48,373 bases of DNA, taken from positions 1 through 48,373 of the forward strand of contig JANQOE010000035.1 in NCBI GenBank assembly GCA_028279245.1, written 5' to 3'. The stretch is from Alphaproteobacteria bacterium (GTDB lineage Bacteria; Pseudomonadota; Alphaproteobacteria; UBA6615). Position 1 is the first letter of the stretch. The number at the start of each line of letters is the position of its first letter. The notes beneath the pieces are model-generated. The model did no database searches, was not told the DNA's origin, and was given only the letters and a program-made list of their open reading frames with translations. The position numbers and the translations under genes are program-made. Of this stretch, positions 40,254 to 48,373 are shown one piece after another.

Positions 40254-41084
40254 ATGCAGTCCTATCGCGATTTCATTTCTTCGCCCGACCGAGATTGCGC
40301 CGTCGTGGCGCACCGTGGTGCCTGGGCCGATGCGCCGGAGAACTCACTGGCGGCCATTGAGGCGGCGATCGATGGCGGCTTTGACGTGGTGGAACTGGAT
40401 GTCCGCCGCAGCGCCGATAACGAGCTGTTTGTTCTGCACGACCCGGACCTCGCGCGGATGGCCGGTCTGGCGGTAGCCGGTGAGGACCTGACGATCCGCG
40501 AGTTGGTCGCGACGCCGTTGCGGGATCGTGACGGCCGGGGTGGTGCGGAGTCGATGACCGCCCATACGGTCCCGACCTTGAGCGAGGCCTTTGTCTGCAT
40601 GCGGGGGCGGATCTACGCGGACCTTGATTTGAAGGACCCGGCGCTGGTCCGTGATGTCATCGCTTGCGCTAAGGCCGCCGGGGTGGCGGATCAGGTGGAT
40701 GTGAAGGCGAATGTGGGATCGCAGTCGGATATCGGCGAGTTGCGCGAAGGCGGCTGGCTGGACGGTGTGGCGTTCATGCCGATGATGCGGTTTGCCGCCG
40801 ATACGGTCGACGCGCTGTTGCCGCTGCTGCGGGAGATCCCGCCGTTTATGTGCGAGTCCAAGTTCGACGCGTTGGAGACGCTGGCGGCTAATCGGGCGGC
40901 CTTCGAGGATGCGTGTGTGGCCTTGTGGGTAAACACGCTGGACCAGGTTGGCTGTGGCGACTGGACAGACGAGGCTGCGTTGGCCGACCCGGACGCCATC
41001 TGGGGCCGGTTGCTCGACGCGGGCGTTAGCGCGATTCAAACGGACAGGCCAGTCGAGCTTAAGCGGTACTTGGCTATGCGGTGA
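40254..41084 (+). CDS. Glycerophosphodiester phosphodiesterase
   Basis: A 276-residue GDPD domain protein. The catalytic motifs are VVAHRGAWADAPENSLAAI (His and Glu-Asn), VVELDVRRSADNELFVLHDPDL (metal-binding Glu-Asp and His-Asp), and YADLDLKD. No signal peptide, so it acts in the cytoplasm and releases glycerol 3-phosphate from phosphodiesters. That product would feed the glycerol-3-phosphate dehydrogenase unit at 8.6-10 kb. It overlaps the end of the opposing glycosyltransferase by 11 bases. Confidence 0.92.
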   Translation: MQSYRDFISSPDRDCAVVAHRGAWADAPENSLAAIEAAIDGGFDVVELDVRRSADNELFVLHDPDLARMAGLAVAGEDLTIRELVATPLRDRDGRGGAESMTAHTVPTLSEAFVCMRGRIYADLDLKDPALVRDVIACAKAAGVADQVDVKANVGSQSDIGELREGGWLDGVAFMPMMRFAADTVDALLPLLREIPPFMCESKFDALETLAANRAAFEDACVALWVNTLDQVGCGDWTDEAALADPDAIWGRLLDAGVSAIQTDRPVELKRYLAMR

Positions 41085-42267
41085 TCGCGGTTAGTGCATT
41101 GAGATAGGTGTTGTGGCGTAGATAGTCGCCCAGACGCCTCGCTGCCGCCGTGGCGCGTTCGCGGGCGGCATCCGGGTTTGCGTAGATGGCCTGCAGGTGT
41201 TTGGCGGCTTGGCCCTCGTCGGCCTCCGCCCATTCGGCGCCGGACATAGCGCGGAACTCGGGTCCGCCCCTGGTGCCCACCGGCGTCATGTGCGCCGGGA
41301 CCAGAAAGACCTCATCCGGGTGACAGAAGTCCATGTTGCCGGACCAGGTGGTGGCGATCACTGGAGTGCGGTGGCGGATGGCTTCGGCGATGGCGAGTCC
41401 GAACCCTTCGGACCGGTGCAGCGACACGAAGACTGATGAGCCGGCGAGCAGGGCTTGGACCTGCGATTGCGGCCACGTATCGTCAATCAGCGGGATGCGC
41501 GGATGGCCGCCGATACGTGCCGCTAGGTGCTGTTTCTCTTGAGGGTGTGTGTTGCCGCCGGCGGTCTTCACGACGAGGTAAGCGTCCTGCCGGTTGCCAA
41601 GGGCGGCTTGAAAGGCGCGAATTGCGGCGGCGGGGTTCTTTCGGGCGACCGAAGACGAGAAGTTGAACACGGTCGTTGCGAGAAAGGCTTCTTCGGGAAT
41701 GCCTAGGCTTTGGCGGATCGGATCGACTGCTGGCGGCTCGCTCACCGGGTGGGGGACGACATGGACCGGTTTCGAGGTGTGCCGGCTGACGGCCGTGCGC
41801 GTGAACTGTGACGGAACGAGGACGGCGTTCATGTAGCGCAGGGCGCGCTGCCATTCCTTCGGGAGGCACGGCAGTTCCCAGGCCCAGTAGGCGATATTGT
41901 AAGTGGAGGTGAAGGGATTTAGACCCAGCGCGAAGATGGCCGGGGGCAACATCGGCGGATTGAGGTGAAAGATGCGGATGGCCGGCCGGTGGGATTTGGC
42001 TGGGCAGGGCGCTTTCCAACTGACTGTGGCCGGTTTGCGGAACACGGCCGATACATCGCGGACCATCACTCGGATGCCGGCGCTAGTGAGGGACTCCACG
42101 CAGAGGCGGGCGGACTCGCCGAGACCTGTTGCTGTTGCAAACAAGCCGACCACTTCGACGCCTTTGTCTTGCCAACGATCGGGCTGTGCCTGGCTTTCTC
42201 GAATGACGCGGTGGAGCAGGTTTGCGCGTAACACGCGATAGGCATGGCGTGCGGCGGGTAGGCTCAT
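41074..42267 (-). CDS. Glycosyltransferase family 4-like protein
   Basis: A 397-residue GT-B enzyme. The donor-binding motif is SLHRSEGFGLAIAEAI (the family's E-x7-E region), and an N-terminal VGLFATATGLGESAR resembles the acceptor domain. It probably adds a sugar in the assembly of the surface glycan encoded here. The ATG at 42267 directly follows the stop of the preceding membrane protein, so the genes are coupled. It is the last gene of a four-gene minus-strand run. Confidence 0.88.
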   Translation of the reverse strand: MSLPAARHAYRVLRANLLHRVIRESQAQPDRWQDKGVEVVGLFATATGLGESARLCVESLTSAGIRVMVRDVSAVFRKPATVSWKAPCPAKSHRPAIRIFHLNPPMLPPAIFALGLNPFTSTYNIAYWAWELPCLPKEWQRALRYMNAVLVPSQFTRTAVSRHTSKPVHVVPHPVSEPPAVDPIRQSLGIPEEAFLATTVFNFSSSVARKNPAAAIRAFQAALGNRQDAYLVVKTAGGNTHPQEKQHLAARIGGHPRIPLIDDTWPQSQVQALLAGSSVFVSLHRSEGFGLAIAEAIRHRTPVIATTWSGNMDFCHPDEVFLVPAHMTPVGTRGGPEFRAMSGAEWAEADEGQAAKHLQAIYANPDAARERATAAARRLGDYLRHNTYLNALTAITA

Positions 42268-43512
42268 TTAGTTCGCCATGGCAACGACATCTCCGGCCGC
42301 GGTGCGCTGCTGTTGTGGCGCGCGTTGGTATGCAGTTATGACGGCATGACCGAGGACGAACCATAACAGTGGGGCAGTTTTGATGGTGAATTGGGCGCCT
42401 GACAACAGGAAGCCGGCGCCGAAATAGATGCTCAGGAAGTAGATGAAGCTTTTGGCGGGGCCGGTAGCGTCGCGGCAAATGAGGATTGGCGCGAGCCAGA
42501 AGATCATGAAACCGACCAGCCCTTGAGTTTCGAGCAGGTAGCCGAGCCCGGTGTCAACCGTGCTGGGCAGACCAAGTCCGCCGAGGCCGGCCAACACGCC
42601 AAAGTCGATCTGAGAGAGTACAGCCATGGTTGTATAGAAGCGGGCGGTGCCTTCGCCGGTCTGGGCGCCAAGTCCGAGCAGGGTGAACGTCCAACCGGTC
42701 AGGAGGGCCGCCGGTACGATGAAGATGGCGAACCATGCCGGCATCCGCTCGATGACCGGCGCAACCAGGATGCAAAGCAGGAGAACCCCGAGTGCCATCC
42801 GGCCGTCGGACAGCCAGATGAGCAGCAGCGACGTGAGCAAACCTAGGCAGAGTTGCGCGGTGCCCATGCTCCGACGAAATGCTAGGAGTCCCATGCTGGA
42901 TATCGCGGCGTACATGCCGAGGGAGACGGGTTCGAGGAAGACGGAGGAAAGCCGGTGGAGGCCGGGTAACTCGAAGAGAAAACGCCCGTTGGGCCGGATA
43001 CCGCTGACGAATAGATCGGTCCCGCTGATATCGCGCTGAAACTCCGGCGTGCTGCCTTTGCTGATGAAGTAGTCGATGACGTTGCAGGCGGCGAGATAGT
43101 TGTCGACGAACAAAGCTTCGAACACAGCGAAGGCGAGGATGGCGAGGTTGGCCCGTAGCAGCACCCGTGCGATGTCGAGGCGCCAGGCACTCATCCCCAC
43201 CAGAATGAACAGTGGCATGATGACGGCGTCGCGCAGCGGCTTGAGTTGCGCCTCGCCGCGGGCAACCCAGAGAAAGACCAGCCAGCTTGTCTGCAGGAGG
43301 AAGACAAGCAGCCAAGGGCTGCGGAGAATGTCTGGGCGGATAAAGCCGAGAGCTGCCGCTCCCGCCAGTATCATCGCTTCGACGGCAATGATCTCAAGGG
43401 ACGTGATGCCGCGTAGGTTGGTGTGGACGGCGCAGAGCCCGAAATTGAAGGTGACCGCGGCTGCGATAAGCCAGGGTGCGGCCCAGTCCGCAAGGCCATG
43501 GCGTGCGATCAA
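42268..43512 (-). CDS. Multi-spanning membrane protein, O-antigen polymerase/ligase-like
   Basis: About 414 residues with roughly ten hydrophobic segments. A large periplasmic loop lies in the middle (GTDLFVSGIRPNGRFLFELPGLHRLSSVFLEP), with Arg and Glu residues placed as in Wzy/WaaL-type proteins. The assignment comes from topology and context, since these proteins share little sequence. No ATG is available; I choose the TTG at 43512, which overlaps the sulfotransferase stop by four bases (TTGA), although a TTG at 43542 is also possible. The surrounding genes make a polymerase for this glycan likely. Confidence 0.75.
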   Translation of the reverse strand: MIARHGLADWAAPWLIAAAVTFNFGLCAVHTNLRGITSLEIIAVEAMILAGAAALGFIRPDILRSPWLLVFLLQTSWLVFLWVARGEAQLKPLRDAVIMPLFILVGMSAWRLDIARVLLRANLAILAFAVFEALFVDNYLAACNVIDYFISKGSTPEFQRDISGTDLFVSGIRPNGRFLFELPGLHRLSSVFLEPVSLGMYAAISSMGLLAFRRSMGTAQLCLGLLTSLLLIWLSDGRMALGVLLLCILVAPVIERMPAWFAIFIVPAALLTGWTFTLLGLGAQTGEGTARFYTTMAVLSQIDFGVLAGLGGLGLPSTVDTGLGYLLETQGLVGFMIFWLAPILICRDATGPAKSFIYFLSIYFGAGFLLSGAQFTIKTAPLLWFVLGHAVITAYQRAPQQQRTAAGDVVAMAN

Positions 43513-44462
43513 TGGATTTGACGCCAGTGGCCTAACTGCCAACCGGTCAAACGCTCCAATTCGCTGATCTCATCGGCGTAGTAGTCGATGAGGAAACGAT
43601 GGTCGGCGTCGGACATCTTCGGTGGGCGTTTACCGAAGCGGCTAACTGCCGCCGGCGCGCCGACGCGGATGCGATGGCGCCACTCCATCGGTACGGCCCG
43701 CTTGACGGCCTGGCGAAACGGGAATTCCCAGTCGAGTAGGGCCATGATCTTGCTGGTGAGGCGCGCCGACGGGTGGCGTGTTTTGTTAGCGATGAAGTCG
43801 GTGCGAATCGAGGCGTCTGTCGACAGGGACAGATGATCGAGGACGCGCCGGCAAACTGCATCGGCCTCTGAACGCAGGTGGTCGAAGTTGAGGATGAGGG
43901 TGTGCTGGCCGCCGAACGCCTCGAGGTAATGGGTGACCTGTCGCGCGTAGTGGCCGGTCTCCAGGTAGCGCATGTCGTAAGACCAACTGGCGCGTTGCCC
44001 CGTCAATTCGGCTTGCAGAGCCTCGGTGAAGCTTTCGGCTGGTTCGAGACCATGGGCTCTGCGGTAGCTGTAGGCTGAGTAGGCGCGGGTTACCGGGTTA
44101 CGCAGGAGGGCGATGATCCTGGCATCCGGATGATGGCGCTTTATCCGAGCCGCGGCTGGGAGATGCGGTAGATAGAGCGGGCTGGCTTCACCGCGGGCCT
44201 GGTAGAAGCTGGCCTTGGCGAATAGCCGCGAGTACTGGTCGCGGGTCCTGACCAACTGGGTGAGTTCAATGGGCGCAAGACCGCTTGGACAAGGTACGAG
44301 GTACCTGTCGCGATGCTCCAGGTTCTCCCAGACATAGTAGTTCGGTTCCTTGATGCGGCTGATGAAGACTTGCGGATGTTGCGCCAGGTAGCGGCAGATC
44401 GACGATGTGCCGGCTTTCATCGCACCGACGATGAAAAAATTTGGCCCCGCGTCGTCTCCCAT
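43509..44462 (-). CDS. Sulfotransferase
   Basis: A 317-residue sulfotransferase of the heparan-sulfate type. The 5'-phosphosulfate loop is FFIVGAMKAGTSSICRYLAQHP (residues 9-30) and the 3'-phosphate motif is ALLRNPVTRAYSAYSYRRAHG. It should use PAPS to sulfate a hydroxyl of the glycan made by this cluster. AAGGGA lies 5 bases before the ATG. Placement between flippase and polymerase-like genes indicates a sulfated surface polysaccharide. Confidence 0.9.
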   Translation of the reverse strand: MGDDAGPNFFIVGAMKAGTSSICRYLAQHPQVFISRIKEPNYYVWENLEHRDRYLVPCPSGLAPIELTQLVRTRDQYSRLFAKASFYQARGEASPLYLPHLPAAARIKRHHPDARIIALLRNPVTRAYSAYSYRRAHGLEPAESFTEALQAELTGQRASWSYDMRYLETGHYARQVTHYLEAFGGQHTLILNFDHLRSEADAVCRRVLDHLSLSTDASIRTDFIANKTRHPSARLTSKIMALLDWEFPFRQAVKRAVPMEWRHRIRVGAPAAVSRFGKRPPKMSDADHRFLIDYYADEISELERLTGWQLGHWRQIH

Positions 44463-44546
44463 CCCGATCCCTTGGCTCGCCTGTCTGCTTCGAACTGCAC
44501 ATGTGTCTCCCGCACCGGCGGATGATTCGTCCCCGGCGCTTACGGG

Positions 44547-45869
44547 CTAGGCAAACCCCTTGGGACGGCTGGTCAGCCAGCGCTCGATATGCGGGCGGGC
44601 GGAGGTTATGGCAGGGTCGACGGTCAGGTTGGTGCGGCACCAGTGGCGGGCGAACCAGGCGCGGGCGGTTACATGCAGCCCATAGGCGACTGTTACGCCG
44701 GTCAGGCCGAGGAGGTTGCCGAGGACCGTGAGGAGGAAGAGATGGACCAGGAGGAGCAGGCTGTAGGCGATAAGCTGTTGTTTCTCGCCGCCGGCCATCT
44801 TCATTGTGGGTTCGCCTTCGCCGAGCCCGACCACCGTGCCGGTGACGAAGACGAGAATGACCAGGATGTGGGCGTGGCCGGCAAAACTCGGGTCGAAGAC
44901 GCCTAGCAGCGAGCGACAGAGCATGATCGTCAGGAGGCCGGCGATAACCGTCGGGGCCAGCGCGAAGACCACCATTTGCCGCAGGATACGCTGGATCGCC
45001 GGCCGGTCCGCGGTCTGGCAGGCGGCGGCGAGGCGCGGGATAATCGCAGTGTTGAGGATGAGCTTCGGCATCTCCAGCAGCTTCGATATGCGGAATGCGG
45101 TAAAATAGATGGCGGCCTCCTGGAGGCCGATGACGGCGCCGATGACAATAGTGTCAAGGTAGTTGGCGCTGGCGAACAGAACGTTGGCGCCGAAGAAATA
45201 GCCGCTTTCCCTGCGCCATCTGGCCGGAACGGGGTTCTTTGCCCTAATCCATGCCAAGCCCTCGGTCCTGATGAATTTGGCGACCTGGACAGCGACAGGG
45301 AGGAAAAGCAGTCCTGTCGCTAACAGGAAGGCGTGGTGACCGGCCGGGCTGGTTTCCTGCCACGCCCAGGCGGGGATCGTGCACAGCACCAACAACCGCC
45401 AAGCGTTCTCGCGCGGCACTAGCGCCCACGCCATTCGGCCATGCACACGGAAGAAGTTCAGGAAGTATTCGGTCAGCGCAAATATGGCGGCGAATATGAG
45501 CGCGGCCGGTAGGCCCGGCATGACGTTCGCCGGTGAGAGCGTGGCCGCTGTCAGAACGATGAGACCCGTTCCGGCGGCGAGCCAGGCAGAGTTGGTGCGT
45601 AGCAACGCCCAATTCTGCTCCGGCGGCGAATTGGGACGATAGTGTTTCAGTAGCAGGGCTTGCTGGCCGAGGGGGAGTACCTGGCCCAGCATGGTGCCGA
45701 TCGATAGCAGCACGACGAAGCGGCCATACTCTTCAGGCCCCAAAGACCTGGTGAGAACCGCCAGCAACGCGATACTGAGACCGGTGCTGGCCAGGCGACA
45801 GCCTGCGGCGACAAGTGTTGGCGCAGCAAGGCCGCTTGGCAGAAGCAGCCCAAGAGATTTTGAGAGCAC
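44547..45869 (-). CDS. Lipopolysaccharide/polysaccharide flippase (Wzx-like)
   Basis: A 440-residue membrane protein with about 12 hydrophobic segments and the Wzx/PST layout: GCRLASTGLSIALLAVLTRSLGPEEYGRFVVLL near the N terminus, characteristic of the family. It should flip lipid-linked repeat units across the inner membrane. The start is a GTG at 45869, with only a weak ribosome site upstream. It is the first gene of the minus-strand glycan run. Confidence 0.88.
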   Translation of the reverse strand: MLSKSLGLLLPSGLAAPTLVAAGCRLASTGLSIALLAVLTRSLGPEEYGRFVVLLSIGTMLGQVLPLGQQALLLKHYRPNSPPEQNWALLRTNSAWLAAGTGLIVLTAATLSPANVMPGLPAALIFAAIFALTEYFLNFFRVHGRMAWALVPRENAWRLLVLCTIPAWAWQETSPAGHHAFLLATGLLFLPVAVQVAKFIRTEGLAWIRAKNPVPARWRRESGYFFGANVLFASANYLDTIVIGAVIGLQEAAIYFTAFRISKLLEMPKLILNTAIIPRLAAACQTADRPAIQRILRQMVVFALAPTVIAGLLTIMLCRSLLGVFDPSFAGHAHILVILVFVTGTVVGLGEGEPTMKMAGGEKQQLIAYSLLLLVHLFLLTVLGNLLGLTGVTVAYGLHVTARAWFARHWCRTNLTVDPAITSARPHIERWLTSRPKGFA

Positions 45870-46248
45870 GGTGTCCGATCCGGACGGTGTAGGGTCCGGC
45901 GGTCATGCCGGTCCGGCGATGATTCGTCGTATGCAAAAAAGTGGGGTACGAAAGTGGGGGCTGATAGCTGCTCGTCCTTAGGTAGCGCAACTATCTTGAC
46001 CAAAAACATAGGCGGGAAGGACTGCCCTGATGACGTTCATTCAACGGCAATCTTAGGTTGTGTTACAGAGAGCCGTCGGCTGAAGACCTCTGTCGGTGAG
46101 GCCTGTATCTCGCCGATCCATTAACAACGATTTGCACAATCTTCACCGAATCAAGCCCTTAATTGGGCGCCTTTCACGATTATCGCGACCGTGCAACTTT
46201 GAGCCCCTGGCCAGACCCTGAACGACAATTCCTAAGAGGCAAGACTCG
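45870..46248. other. 379-base intergenic region between flippase and rfbB
   Basis: Holds the divergent promoters of the flippase and the dTDP-glucose dehydratase genes. It is AT-richer than its surroundings. AAGAGG before the rfbB ATG serves as its ribosome site. I see no convincing gene, terminator or operator palindrome in it. Confidence 0.5.
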
Positions 46249-47274
46249 ATGAGAATACTGATAACAGGTGGTGCCGGTTTCATTGGCTCCGCCGTCATAC
46301 GTCGGTGTCTCGAACACACGAAACACTCCGTCGTCAACGTGGACAAACTCACTTATGCGAGCCGGTTGGCGAGCCATGAGTCTTTTGAGGGCGCGGATCG
46401 TTACAGTTTCGAGAAAGCGGACATTTGCGATCATGGCCACATGTCCGCCTTGTTCGCCAAGCACAAGCCCAACGCTGTTATGCACCTTGCGGCGGAATCG
46501 CATGTCGATCGATCCATCGACAAAGCAAGTGAGTTCATTCAGACAAACATCATCGGAACTCACACACTCCTAGAGTGTGCCGTCGATTATTGGCGGACTC
46601 TGGACCCAGGCGAAAAAGAACAGTTCCGCTTTCATCATGTCTCGACGGATGAGGTTTACGGCTCGCTTGGCATGGGTGAAGATGCCTTTACGGAAGAAAC
46701 GCCCTACGCGCCGAACTCTCCATATTCATCAAGCAAAGCATCCTCCGATCTTTTGGCCAGGGCCTGGCACCACACTTATGATCTTCCTGTTGTTACGAGT
46801 AACTGTTCCAACAATTACGGCCCATTTCAGTATCCCGAGAAACTGATTCCTGTGGTGATACTGGCAGCCCTAGATGGGCGCGAAATACCGGTATATGGCG
46901 ACGGGAAGAACGTACGCGATTGGCTCTACGTCGATGACCACGCGGCCGCACTGCTGACCGTGCTCGAGCGCGGTAGCTTGGGTCAGACTTATAACATCGG
47001 CAGTAACACGGAACTCAGCAACCTGACTCTCGTCGAGAGCATCTGCAAGATACTCGACCGTTTGCTGCCGGAGAGCCCGCACAAACCACATCTCTCACTT
47101 CTTGAGTTTGTTACCGACAGACCGGGACACGATCTCCGCTATGCGGTGGATGCATCCAAGATCACCAGGACGCTCGGTTGGAAGCCGGCGACCTCGCTGG
47201 ATGCGGGACTTGAGACCACTGTCGCCTGGTACATCGCCAACTACGATCGATGCGTCAAAGCACTCGAACAGTGA
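46249..47274 (+). CDS. rfbB: dTDP-glucose 4,6-dehydratase
   Basis: A 341-residue extended short-chain dehydrogenase. The NAD-binding motif is ITGGAGFIGSAVIRR at the N terminus. The active-site set is HVSTDEVYGSLG and YSSSKASSD with the catalytic Tyr-x3-Lys. It converts dTDP-glucose to dTDP-4-keto-6-deoxyglucose, a precursor of rhamnose and other deoxysugars, so it supplies the adjacent glycan cluster. Codon use is less GC-biased than that of the neighbouring genes, suggesting a transferred segment. No rfbA, C or D is in the window. Confidence 0.93.
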   Translation: MRILITGGAGFIGSAVIRRCLEHTKHSVVNVDKLTYASRLASHESFEGADRYSFEKADICDHGHMSALFAKHKPNAVMHLAAESHVDRSIDKASEFIQTNIIGTHTLLECAVDYWRTLDPGEKEQFRFHHVSTDEVYGSLGMGEDAFTEETPYAPNSPYSSSKASSDLLARAWHHTYDLPVVTSNCSNNYGPFQYPEKLIPVVILAALDGREIPVYGDGKNVRDWLYVDDHAAALLTVLERGSLGQTYNIGSNTELSNLTLVESICKILDRLLPESPHKPHLSLLEFVTDRPGHDLRYAVDASKITRTLGWKPATSLDAGLETTVAWYIANYDRCVKALEQ

Positions 47275-47379
47275 GATAGCGAGACGCCATCCCGACTATA
47301 GTTCTTGGTCACCGGCTCTGTGTGGACGTCGCCTCTTGAGGTATAGGTGGGTCCTCAATCAAAGGCGTCGGAGGATCTT

Positions 47380-48360
47380 ATGGAGCTGACTTGGCTGGGG
47401 CGGACCGGTGTGCGGGTTTCGAAGCTGTGTTACGGCACGATGTCGTTCGGCGGGGATGCCGATGTGGCCGAGTCCGGGCGGATGTACCGGGCGTGCCGGG
47501 AAGCGGGCATCAACTTTTTCGACACCGCGAACGTCTATAGCCAGGGACGGTCGGAGGAGATTCTTGGGGATCTGATCGCTGGCGAGCGTGATGAGCTGAT
47601 CATCACCTCGAAGTGCCGTGGGCAGATGGGGTCGGACCCGAATGCCAAGGGCACCAACCGGCGCCACATCGCCCAGGCGGTCGAAGCGAGTCTGCGGCGG
47701 CTGAAGACGGACCGGCTCGACGTCTTGTTCATGCACCATTGGGATCCGGCCACGCCGTTGGAAGAGACGCTGCGGGCTCTGGACCAGCTCGTGCGCGACG
47801 GGAAGGTGCTGTATCTCGGCGCCAGCAACTATGCGGCGTGGCAAGTGGCCAAGGGATTGGGGATCGCGGAACGGCGCGGCTGGCCGCGTTTCGACGTGTT
47901 GCAGCCGATGTACAACCTGGTCAAGCGCCAGGTGGAAACGGAAATCCTGCCGCTTGCCCATGCGGAAGGTCTTGGCGTGATCACCTACAGTCCGCTTGGC
48001 GGGGGGCTGTTGAGCGGGAAATTCGGGTCAGGTCAAAGGCCCGAAGGGGCGCGTCTCGTGACCAACGAGATGTATGCGAAGCGCTATGGGGCGGAATGGG
48101 TCTTCGAGACTGCGGTCCAGTTCACGGAACTGGCGAAGGCGCGCGGCTACGACCCGGTCAGCCTGGCGGTCGCCTGGGTCGGCGGGCATCCGGACGTGAC
48201 CTCGCCGATTATCGGCGCCCGGAACGTTGACCAGCTTGGGCCGGCGCTGCGGTCGGTGGATATTCCGATGACTGATGAGCTGCGAGACGAGATCGCCGTG
48301 CTTTCGCCAGCACCGGCGCCGGCGACCGACCGGTCGGAGGAAGAGCCAGGAACCTTCTAA
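47380..48360 (+). CDS. Aldo/keto reductase
   Basis: A 326-residue AKR. The tetrad is complete: Asp48 (FFDTANVYSQGRSEEILG), Tyr53, Lys78 (LIITSKCRG) and the His in FMHHWDP (119/120). YSPLGGGLLSGKF is also family-typical. It reduces aldehydes or ketones with NADPH in the cytoplasm; substrate unknown. I use the ATG at 47380 with GGAGGA 5 bases upstream. Transcribed in the same direction as rfbB but separated by 105 bases. Confidence 0.92.
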   Translation: MELTWLGRTGVRVSKLCYGTMSFGGDADVAESGRMYRACREAGINFFDTANVYSQGRSEEILGDLIAGERDELIITSKCRGQMGSDPNAKGTNRRHIAQAVEASLRRLKTDRLDVLFMHHWDPATPLEETLRALDQLVRDGKVLYLGASNYAAWQVAKGLGIAERRGWPRFDVLQPMYNLVKRQVETEILPLAHAEGLGVITYSPLGGGLLSGKFGSGQRPEGARLVTNEMYAKRYGAEWVFETAVQFTELAKARGYDPVSLAVAWVGGHPDVTSPIIGARNVDQLGPALRSVDIPMTDELRDEIAVLSPAPAPATDRSEEEPGTF

Positions 48361-48373
48361 GATTCCCGTCCAG

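Noticed and set aside
1..48373. CRISPR arrays, tRNA, rRNA or insertion sequences
   Set aside because: No array of regularly spaced repeats, no tRNA-like cloverleaf and no transposase gene were seen on reading; short RNAs could be missed without a search.

Overview
The window is high-GC DNA with tightly packed genes, many GTG/TTG starts and Shine-Dalgarno sites of the GGAGG type. The gene content (a glpVSTPQ-type glycerol ABC operon, DUF2160, DUF1905, DUF4336, DUF5681, HU, and palindromic repeats built on GGATCCCGGG) suggests a heterotrophic, flexibly respiring alphaproteobacterium, possibly Rhodospirillales-like. This is inference from gene content; no rRNA or tRNA is present. No phage, CRISPR array or intact insertion sequence was seen.

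Layout. 2-920: two plus-strand genes of unknown function, the first cut by the window edge. 922-10144: a nine-gene minus-strand operon. It starts with a three-protein flavin dehydrogenase unit (GlpA-like protein with a C-terminal Fe-S domain, a second FAD oxidoreductase, a small DUF1667 cysteine protein). It continues with a glycerol-type ABC importer (GlpV, GlpS, GlpT, GlpP, GlpQ) and a small DUF2160 membrane protein. A perfect FNR/FixK-type palindrome lies in its promoter and a 13-bp hairpin lies behind the binding-protein gene. 10354-15916: ankyrin protein, YbaN-like protein, a frameshifted small gene, a lower-GC one-gene insert between exact 26-bp direct repeats, a YjbR protein, a subtilisin-like protease and a YHS protein. 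15983-17443: an unexplained minus-strand pair including DUF5681, separated by palindromic repeats. 17730-25813: VOC protein, alpha/beta hydrolase, glycosyltransferase, a periplasmic binding protein divergent from a histidine kinase, an HU protein, a LysR regulator and an adenylate cyclase.

25947-37540: scattered metabolic and stress genes with several visible regulatory circuits. These are a hipBA toxin-antitoxin pair with three operators spaced exactly 49 bp apart; a TetR regulator with three repeats of one motif facing a DUF1348 gene broken by an in-frame amber codon plus a Tat-type isochorismatase; and a MarR-YciI-Tag unit in which the same 12-bp palindrome occurs at two places, one covering the marR start codon. 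37559-41084: a secreted dienelactone-hydrolase-like protein between 49-bp repeats, an amidase and a glycerophosphodiesterase. 41074-47274: a surface-polysaccharide cluster (glycosyltransferase, polymerase-like membrane protein, sulfotransferase, flippase, and divergent dTDP-glucose 4,6-dehydratase). An aldo/keto reductase closes the window.

How it fits together. The glycerol operon imports glycerol or a related polyol and has a dehydrogenase unit of the anaerobic type, apparently under oxygen-responsive control; no glycerol kinase is in the window. The glycerophosphodiesterase at 40.3 kb could supply glycerol 3-phosphate to the same pathway. The polysaccharide cluster looks able to build, sulfate, export and polymerise a deoxysugar-containing glycan.
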